NCBI GenBank assembly: GCA_025642065.1
Contig: JAODUP010000012.1
Span: forward strand, 1,708,501 to 1,772,500
DNA: 64,000 nucleotides
DNA from: Paralvinella palmiformis
Taxonomy: Eukaryota; Annelida; Polychaeta; Terebellida; Alvinellidae
Direction of reading: 5' to 3'
The notes under the pieces are model-generated. The model was given only the letters and a program-made list of their open reading frames with translations. It had not been told where the DNA came from and made no database searches. Made by a program: the position numbers and the translations under genes. Positions 25,785 through 37,000 of the stretch are shown here, piece after piece; within the stretch, counting starts at the first letter, position 1, and each line of letters opens with the position of its first letter.

Positions 25785-28700
25785 CCATTTAAAACCAAGA
25801 TAAATATTAATATATGATTTCAAGGTAATACATGCTTCTAGATGATGGTAATATTATCTAATACAAATTTGTATTAATATGTTATTGATATATTAGAAGT
25901 TAATTACCATTTATACACACACAAAGGTTGTCTGTCTTGAATGTTTTAATGCTCTCTTCATACCCCCCCCCCCTCACACACACACGCGCACCTAATAAAC
26001 ACATACCAATAGTCACTTGAATTCAAATTAAATGATTTAATATACTGCATAGAATCTGTTAAATAGAGGGAGAGTGTGTGTGTGTGTGGGGGGGTTCTTT
26101 AAAAATTGATGTGAAATTAGCAATGGTAAATTTAAAAATATTATAATCTTAACTTTGATTAAGTTGAAAATTTTATCTAGTTAGTCCAGATTTGTAATTA
26201 TGGGCATAAAACTGTCAATGTAACTGCATGTCAGCCATCTGAGTATAATACTTGATCTGAGAAAATGTATAACTTGTAATTACTCCAGGAGTTTTATCAT
26301 TTGTTTAGCAATTTATTCCAGCTTTATGGTGAATACAGGCATATTATATGTGTACAGAAATCTGTAATTTAATCTTTAACTTGAATATTTTTGTTAATTT
26401 CTTATAACCAGTAAATTTAGGAATGGACATGATATCCATTTTACAAGTTTGGTTCCTAAACTCTATGGCTTCCTCCATTTTGAACATTGCTGACACACAG
26501 AAAGTTTTAACTTGAATTAAGCTGGGAAAATGTTGGTTAAATGATTTGGTTTTCTGGGTGATATTGTAAAATGTTCCTGGGAGTACAAACAAGGCCTGAT
26601 TGATTATTTCCCTGATATATTGATATATTCCTATTATTATTAAAAAGTGATATAGAAAGAACATGCACAATATATAGGGACAGAAAGTAGATTTTATATA
26701 GTTTAAATAAGAAATTCATCCATAGTGTTAGTCTATACCATAAATAATATCTATTTAGCTGTGCAGTAGGGGCGCCTCTGTGGCCTAACTGGTACCACAG
26801 TTGGTGACAGATCTATAGCACCTGGGTTCAAAGCCCGACTGGGCTAATATTATCAGAAGGGTATTTCATCTTTCACTTCACCTCATTACCTTTGGAGGTC
26901 ACTTGGCCCATTTAGCCTACCTTGTGCACAAAAGTGGCCATAAAACATCAATAGTTACATGTTTTGTTTTTTTGTACATTTTTTCCCCTAAGGTACCCCT
27001 AATGCGATATTTATATTGTGTATAGATGGAAGGTGTTTAGAAGTATTAATACACATACTAAATATTGATAGACTAGTTTAAATATCAGTAGAATTAACCA
27101 TTTGTGTATTGATAAATTTCAAGCTTCTGAATACAGTAATATGTAGTACAGGCCAAGTTTCAGTCCATACTAAAATGATATCTGTGTAACTACATTTTCC
27201 TTCCATTTAGGTTCCCTTAATACACATCAGAAGTTTATCAGATATCTATTTAGAAGCAACTAATTAGGCTAATCTGTTATCTCCATCTCTATTAATTGTG
27301 GTTACTGGTCTCTAGTGGATTTATGTGTTCTAACATGAAGATAATTTAGTTTGTCTCGCAGTGTGACCAGTTATTTGTTTTTCAACTAAGTTGCTTAGAA
27401 ACTGTTGTCTTCAATTTGAATGGACACATTAAAGTTTGTTGTGGCTGTCTAATTATAGTATATTCACATGTATTATATTGTAAGAAACAGTTTTCAAGGT
27501 GATAAAATATCAGTTGCACCGGTATAGTACCTATACATTTACGGATGACTAATTATATTTAGTTTTTCAAATGTACCGATAAATAACGTCTTCATATGTA
27601 CACACTGATATGCATACACACACATTTAGATTTCTGATATGCTGATGTTTTCTAACTGTGTGTGCAGACCTAGAGAAGAAAGGCAACTTGAATCAAATGA
27701 TCAGCATAAGACTATGTGCATACGCTTCAGCCAAGATGGAAGTGTCATAGCTGTTGGCCAGGCAGATGGTGCCATCAAGGTTAGTATAAAAACATTCAGG
27801 TCCACAAGTAATTCTTAACCATCCCTGAAAACCTGCTCACATTAGTTTGATATCTGCACTTTTTAAAAGTATAAAATAGTAATACCTTATAAATGGAATG
27901 TAAATAACATCAATTAATTAATTTTCGCACCCAGGGTGGTTCTTTTTATCACCTATAATGCAACTGATTAATCAGTAATTAAAAAAAAATGTGTATAGCA
28001 TAACATTATGATAATAATTAAGCTACCATTGGGTCACTTAGATAGAGAGAAGTGTTCTCTGAGCAAAGTCTGAGACAGCACTCTATCATGTTGCTTAGGA
28101 GGTATTAAACTGCTGTCCACACTGCAACAACATTTTGTTTACTTTTTGGTGAATACTGATGTATCAATATTTTTATCTCCATAATTTTAAAGTGGAACAA
28201 AATTGGTTAGATTTTTCTGATATATCGTAATATTAGTCTAATGTGTAAGCTAATATATGTGATAGTACAGTAATTCAATGTTATTTTTAAAATATATTAC
28301 TGTCTGCTATAAGTACTATTCAGTAGTCACTTAAACTGGCAATTGTTCCTTGATAAGTAAACATTTAACATATTGCAATAAAGCTGAATTTCATGGATGG
28401 AAGTTGAATGACTGGAGCACATACTCAGGACTGTAATATTGGCAAAATAATGATTCTTCCCGAAATGGTCATTAAATATTCAGTTGGGATTATAAATTAT
28501 CCACGTTTCCATGCTACAATGGCTCATGCATGCAGTATTGATTTGGTTGGTCATTCCTGGATTTTTTTAACTTTAAATCCATGATTCACTTCATAGCAGA
28601 TTTTAGCTTGTGGGATGTATCAGTATTCCATTCATAGTGTAGGTATGACAAGGCAACTTGGTCTATTTTTTTGTGAATACTAGTAAATGTTATCCTAAGG

Positions 28701-30978
28701 AGTTGATCCTTGGTTGTATGTCCCAGGTGTGTCCTTCACAGAGTCTAAACAAATAATTCACTCATTCACGTAAAGAAGATGCACAATATCATGCAGTTCT
28801 CTTTTGTGCATCTTACTGGTATATGTAAATATTCTCTTATGGTACCTAGTCAGTGAACACTGGTTTTCATGTCTATTCAGAAGCTTTCTCACATCTGAAG
28901 TGATAATTTCAAATGATTTATTCCTTCTAGTATGCATTATTTCAATAATACCCGGATATGTGTGGACAATAAACTAGCTGGTAACAGCTGGTGATTTGGC
29001 TACCCAAATTAACTAGATGCTTATTATGATATGAGTATGCTAGTTCTGCCTCATTTGTCTTTTTATGTTTATAGCTATTATTTGTATGTTTCAGCTATAC
29101 AATGCTGACACTGGTCAGTGTTTGTATGTTCTGACAGATGATGATATAACAAAGTTCCATCTACCAGTTACTTCTATCCACTTCAAACCTTATGAAGACA
29201 GCGATAAGGTTGAGCACAAGAGCATCCTTATAGCTACCTGTAAGATATTTGTATGTGAAACAGCTAGTTTTTGAAAGCCAAACAATAGGATTAGAATGCT
29301 GTATGTAATTTGTTTGTTGTGTTAATGCTAAAAATGATTTATCTATTTTGTCCTCATGCATGTATCACACAAATAGAATAACACACACACACACACACAG
29401 AGAGAGAGTGGGGGAGTTAAATGATCAAGTGGGAATGATATTTATTAACTGAGAGCCTGTTTGTTATGCATATCAGGATATTGAGACTCGTGTCTGTTCA
29501 TTTAGCAGCATGTTCTTAGGCAAAGAAATCAATAACGTCTAGTGAATACGTCAGCTTTAACCTGATCCATATGTATTATTCTATGCATCTATGCCCATGC
29601 ACAATCATTCTGAACTTAAGACACTCTCAGTAGTTAATTATTTATTGCATCTTCTAAATGTTCTTAGCGGAGCTCCTTTTGATAATAAAAAAAAACATTG
29701 CAGTGTGAAGAGCAATGTGTGATCTTGGTTTTATGATGGTAATATCCAATGGTTTTTTTAGTGTTTGTAAACATTGTGACACTAAATGATTCTTATCACT
29801 ATCAGTTGAAGAGAATGGTTGATAAACCTGTCAAGTTATTGGTTATAAAAGAGTAATATATTGTTGTGTGACTTGATTCACATAACCTGGCTCTGTTTTT
29901 GTTATGATGTTGAATATTGCCTTTGAGTTCTGATTTTTAGATTAGCGTGCATTTGTTGAGACAGAAAATATCTACAATTATTGTGCATTAACATGTTTGG
30001 CTGATGAACATTAATTAAATTAATCAGTCATTTTATTTTAGAAAATACATTTCATGGTTTTAGAATTTTTTTTGACCAAAACAGAATTCATTATATCATT
30101 TTAAAATTATTGGAAAAGTGTGAAATAGACTGATTCCACTGAGCATGTCCATTTAACAATGTCTTTTAATGTGGAGCTGATAATAATGCAGAGATTTGTG
30201 TTAATAAATGTAAAATACCAATGTGTTTCCAATAGACAAATTATGTATCTAAGGAAGCATAAATATTAATCTTTATGAATATGCCAATAATTTTTCAATT
30301 TAAAAAAAGGTTATTTAATTTGGTATTTTCATCATTATTATGTACACAAGGCTAATTAAGGCACCCATTTTTAGAAAGGTTGCCAATGGTTTTCTCATTA
30401 TGTTTCTTAGTTTGCTCCACAAATTATTGACAAGGAATATTATTTCTAATTAAACAACACAGGACAGTTTTAGTTTATTCAATCTGAACTGTATGTAGCA
30501 ACAAGGAGCTAAATAATGTAAACAAATATAGCTATGTGACCCTCCAAGCTCTGAAAACTAGTGATTAAGGAATCAGGTAGCCATCATTATTATTGTCATT
30601 TTAGAGCTTATATATTATTGGCATCAACATTGTTATCTTCTTTTTTTACCTGTATCAAAACTAATAGTCCCATCTCAATGCATCCATCATTATTACACAG
30701 GCCTAAATAATATATTATTTTTCATTACAAGGGTATAGAACCATGACTTTGCTTCACAGTAGTGAATGCATTGACTGACAGACAACTTTGGATATTACAT
30801 TTTATGCGACAAATTAAGTATACATCTGGTACATGGTAATGAGCATCTAACATTAGGACATCAAATAATAACTGGTTTTATCCATATTTATGGTGAGGCC
30901 TATGACCTGAATGTATGGCATATTTCTCTACTGTGATCAAACTGTCACAGGTGTCTTTGGAATAAAAATCATTCAATT

Positions 30979-31022
<44 letters not shown>

Positions 31023-34000
31023 AGAAATTAACTAATCATCTAGCAAATGCTGCAGTTTGGTGTATATGGGAAGTGAAAACACCTTGTATTTTAACTGAAT
31101 GTTTTAGGTTATGTGTTAGTAAAATGTCCAGTGGTTTCAGTGGTTGGTGAAAGTTGACTGGGTTTCAAACCCACCAAGAAGGTTCACTTTTTTATCACTA
31201 AATAATGATTTCAAGACTCCTTATAAAAATTAGTTTCATCCTGGAGCTCTATATACACTTCAAAATTATATGATAAATATTTGAAAAATGTTAATGGGAT
31301 AAATATTTAACTTGACAATGTAGCTATATTTTCATTGCTTATCTCACTTTAGAATAAGAAATTTTATTGTTTATACTGAACAATGTTAGTGCTGTTTGTG
31401 ACATCATAATATTAATATCATAATTCCTGATAGTTATTGTTTTGTATAAATCGTTTGGTAGTTGTGTTATGATGTAAATTGTTCTGGTGTTATAATAAAA
31501 TGTTGGCTTGTTATTTTACTAATTCATGATCGAAATTTTCAGATGCTTCTGGGCACATAAAGTTTTGGCATTATACTTCAAGCCAGTGTCTCCAGACCAT
31601 CAATGAGGAAAGACAGACACTCTCTGCGGCATTTAATCCTTCACCAAGCAACATGTTTGCTACTTGTGGAGCAAACCCACAGCTTTATCTGTATGACTTG
31701 AAGACAAAAACCAAAATTCGGACACTAGAAGCAAGGTAGGTGGCTTCTTCCTAACTTAAACATTGGATCGCAGCTGATGCTGATTCACAATGTGGAGATT
31801 ATACATGATGGCTGTAAGTTAAGTTAAACTGTAAAGATCAGGAGGTAATTTAGGTGGGTAATTAGTTAATTCCCATTGATATTTGTAGAGTTAATGTTGT
31901 AATATGGCATTTGGCTGTGGGTGCTGTAGAATCCTTCTGATAAATAGCTGTCTGTTTTGGAAAAAAGTAGTTTTCAGTTAATCCAGGAATTTCGCTACTC
32001 ATGTGAGACAATTACAAGTTAACTGTAAGTGTTGAAGGTGTTACTTCAGATTAACTGATCAAGGTTTGACCAAGATTTTAACAATAAAAATAAACAAACT
32101 ACTTACTGGTAGGTCAGAGACACTATCTGCTTGGATGTACACATTTACAAGGGAGCATCATTATCAAACAGTTTTTTCCTCCTGTTGTTGAGTGCACATG
32201 TGTATGACCTGACCATGCATTTGAATATATACACAGCTGAATAATTGCTTGTATGAAATCAGTATATCTTATTTATGTGGGTAACCCAACAACTCACTCC
32301 GATATTTGCTTAGTGTCTGCTTTCTGTTTGTATTATATTGTGTATTTTACCTTTCTGTTATTAGAATATGTTTATCCAAAGGCATTTAACGGTTATGATC
32401 ATAATTCAATGTTTGATCAGTAAAGATCTAAGTGTACATTGAATACAGTTTATGTGGGGCATTACTTTCTTAATTATCATCAAACAATTGGATATTGTTG
32501 CTAAATACTTACTTATCTCATTTAAACTAATTTCAAATGAGCAGCAGTTATGGTGATTATAGAATGTAAGTACACTAACTTGTTGTGTGGGCCAGCTTTG
32601 TCTACACAACACCTTTATCCCTTTTTAGACCTGACAGAGCATATCTATCTACATAATTTCATATCTTGGCTATCTGTCATTATAATTTGAGCCATAGTTG
32701 CAATATTAAAAACAAAAATTGCGTTTATTTAGAACAAAAACAAATCCTCAGTCTTCACAAGCTTAACATTAAAGTCAGATATAGATTTAATACATGTAGG
32801 ACTAGAGTACTTATTTTTTATTATAGCTATATATATATATATATATATATATATAGGTTATTTGTGTACATTGTGCTTATTTAGGTCAACTCCTTAGATA
32901 AATATATTTTTTATGCAATGAAAGTGAAGTAAATTCAAGATATGTTTGTACTTCCATGTTTATTTTTGGCAGATGACAAAGCATACTTTATTCAAATATT
33001 TGCTCTACTTAGTGAACTCTTTACGCTTGGTCAAGTTTTTGTGTCACTTTTGGTATATTTTATGTCACTGACAATAAATGGAAAATCACAGTTAATTTTT
33101 TCTTATTGCTAATTGATATGACTATGTTAACTTCTTATTTTCATTCTAATATCATAAACAATTTATCTAACATTTGTAGGAATAGGGAATAGTTTCACTA
33201 CACTATTTTAGAATGATTTCCATGCCAGCCTTCAAAATTTCCACATTGGCTGTAAATAACCATTGTTATTTTGCTTGTTTGACTCAATAATGAGTATCAG
33301 CAGCATAATTTCTTTAATTCATGCTGTATAATCTCCATTTCTTTGTGTGATATTAGTTAAGTGAGTTCAGATTAATTTTACCATACAATTGTTTTTTTCA
33401 TTTCAGTACATGTGTGTTTGCATGTGTGTGTGTTTGGTGTGTGTATTATTGAGAGAGTGAAAGCATTGTAATAGTTAATACTACTGTTGTTTATTATGAG
33501 AAAGCCTTTTTTCATTCTAAAAAAATAAGAAAGCATTTTTGGATGGATTTTTGGGTATACAGGTATTATTTAATCTGAACAGTGTATACACATTACAATA
33601 ACATTATATACATAGTTTGTTCTGTGTTTGTAATAGTCAGTAATCAAGTTAACTACATCACCTAAATATGGCAAGCTTGTCATGTGTTAAGTAGAAAATT
33701 AGCAACATTTAGGTTACCTTTTACACAGTTCATGTATGTGACTGTAACATTGTTATTACATGTATATGTATTCCTAATTGCTCTACCTCAGATGGAATGA
33801 AATAATAAAATAACATAGACTATGATATTTGTTTTAGTGACACAAGAAATGTGATGAATGGTCACAAGGCAAGGGTTTACGTGGTACAGTTTCATCCAAG
33901 AGATCAGAATATATTTCTTAGTGGAGGCTGGGATGACACAGTCCAGGTTAGAAAATTGTTTTGTACATATTTATTAAAAATTATAATAAATATTTTAATT

Positions 34001-37000
34001 TAAAATAATATGATGGTTAATCCTAGAATTAATTATCTGTTGCAGTTTTGTTTTGGATTTAAAAGATTATTGATATATTTCCCCCAGAACAGCCTAGGAC
34101 ATGCTATGGCATTCTTCCACATCTTGCACAAATATGTGTTGACATAATTCTTTAGGGGTATAATAGTGAAATGAAAATGACCATGGTGCAAAAAAAACTG
34201 TTTTGGGTGGACTTCATAAATTTTTATTTTTATACATCTGTTTAAACTATCTACAGAAAACAAATGAAAGTAGTCTGCTTTAGATAAGTGCCAGATATTG
34301 GTGGGTAAGGTATTATTTAAAAAATGACCATGATATATTTATATATGCTCAGTTTATGTGGACAATAATGCTAATATTTCATAACTTTGGACTTGTAAGC
34401 CATTCTATAAGTGGCACATGTGCAGAATCTTTAAGGAATTTTGGTCTGAAATATTGGCATATGCTTGATTTCATAAAATGTTTCCCTGACATGTCACTGC
34501 TGCTTCTACCATATTCATTACCTTCACCATATCCGTCACTATATTTCTCTTTCAGGCGCTAAAACTATTGCTATAGCACTGACATTACTAGTACAAGGCT
34601 TAATTACAGTAACTCTATTCTTTATAGCATTGCATCTAATGATATTGCAAAACTTCATTGTGTTCAGTACTGCTTAGCTAGGGTTGTTACTTATGGTCTC
34701 CTCAGTTTTCACATTCTGTGCCACTATTGAAATCACTTCATTGGCTCCCTGTTCAATCTCACATCATTTTCAAACTGTGTACCAAACTCTTTCCATAGTG
34801 CTCCATTTATGGTTCTCCCTTGCTGTCTGTTTCCAGGGTTAAAACTCATACTGGCACATGTTTTTTTAGTTGCTAATATTTTCAGACTTGCTTATTCCTC
34901 CTAATTAAGTTTTTGCTGCATCTGATCATCTTGTTGGTGAATTTTGCATCATCCCTTGACTATGAGATTGTTTAACCCATGTCCTAGGTGCACCACAGAG
35001 CTCCATTCTTTTTGAGGATATTGGCACTATAGAAGTTTATTACTATATTATTATGAATCTAAGTTACATTTTACAAATATAATACTTTCCTTGTTTTTTC
35101 ATGCATAGTGTTTACAGGCAATGGTCTTTTGTAATTTTACAAGGATGGCAATTCACTAATTACAATCTTAATTATATATTCTGTGATAATCATATTTGGG
35201 TGATATTCATTAGATGCATAATTGTAATCACGATTACTTTACAGTGTAATCACACTTATAATCAATTACAATAATTTTTAATGTAATTATATTCATACTT
35301 TTGTCTTACAGTTTTTTTTTTACTTTCTGACTAGTAGTAATCATACTGCATTATGTAAACATATTAATGATGTATGTAATATGTTTTGATGAATACAGTA
35401 TCTATATTGTACTTTTTTATTTTTCAAGTTCTGGGATGCAAGACAGAAGTGTGCATTCAGGTGAGCTTTTTTGTTTGTTTTTCTTCTTCTGATGAATAAA
35501 TGTTTGCAGCTATATTTACTGTGTACCATATATACTCCCGTATAAGTCGATTTTTTGGGTAGTGAAAAGGGAGTTCTCAGAAGCAACTTATATTATTAAC
35601 TTATACATGCATCATATTCCTTACCAGATGAAGAAAAGCTGTTTTTCGGCCATCCTTGACACACAACACTATATGATTCAACTCAATAAGAGCCAGAGTC
35701 GGAATAAAATCATCACATCGCTGCCTACTAATCCATTATTATTCAATATATAACAATTAATTTTCACCAAACTGTTATTTGGATCTCACAAACATGCAGC
35801 ATTTTATGTAATAATACTTGATAGTCAAGCGCTATTACCTACCAGTGCCTCCAGATCAGCTGTGAAACAATGAATTAATAACACTTGCCAATTGAACTTA
35901 TAATCAGGCATGTTTGTGTGAGCCACAGTTGGAACAAAATTGCCACATCTCTGCCTACTAGTCTTATTCAATAAACCACATCTCTGCCTACTAGTCTTAT
36001 TCAATAAATTATGATTAATATTTACCAAACTGTTATTTGGATCTCACAAACATGCCAGTCTTAATGTAATAATACTTGAGTCACACAGTACTTCCAGATG
36101 ATTAGCAAAAATATAGGAATCAAGAACTGTTCACATTGCAAACCTTGCTCGCCACTTGCTGTGAAACAATTAATTAATAATGCTTGCAAGTTGAAGTTAG
36201 AATCAGGCATGTTTGATGTGACATGTTTGTTTATTAGTTAAATATAATATCAAAGTGAAATCTGTCTCTGTGTGTGTGTCACTGGTGGTGAAGAAATTGA
36301 TACTGATATATTTACGATGCACTTGCTGACGCCATGAGTTTGAAATGACTGGGTCAGCTTTTTCGTGAATGAAGACAATGATTCAAAGTTTTAGGGATTT
36401 TAAGGCTTAGATTCCATATATGCGGTATATGGCATTGAGAAACACCTGCCCCTGACATCATATTCTAGATTCCCCTGTCCATTTTTTTTACAAATTGCCA
36501 TACGAATTGCTACATGGAGCAATTCAGTTTGCAGTATCTGCATCAATACACAGCCGCATGACTAATCATATGACACATCTGGACACATGGAAGCACTCTT
36601 TTCTGTTTACATGCTGTTCAAGCTTTGCTGTATCCACATGCCACATACTGTGTATATAGAATCTCAGCTTCAGCGAATACTTAACCTCAATTTATATGGT
36701 GAGCATATGCCTGAGGAAAGAATTACAGGGTCAAAAATTTACTTATACGCAAGTATATTTGGTACAAAGTATTTATTCCATCTGTAAAAGTTAGACCTGA
36801 GTTCATAACTATACTAATGTTCTTAACCTCATGAATACTGGGTTGGCATCCAGTGCCTTACCAGTGCCCTATCTGTGACCTTAGACAGGTCAAAGATTGC
36901 CCCACTACCTTGTGGTCAGGCTGTTGAGCCAAAGGCTAAGTGTCCTTTAGGGAGAAGTCTGGTATTCCTTATTATTTACTTGGAAATGTTAGTATTGTGT

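Noticed and set aside
26768..26850. Possible tRNA gene from A- and B-box-like motifs
   Set aside because: The same body with a shared 3' part occurs at two other places, and the cloverleaf cannot be completed. It is a SINE head.
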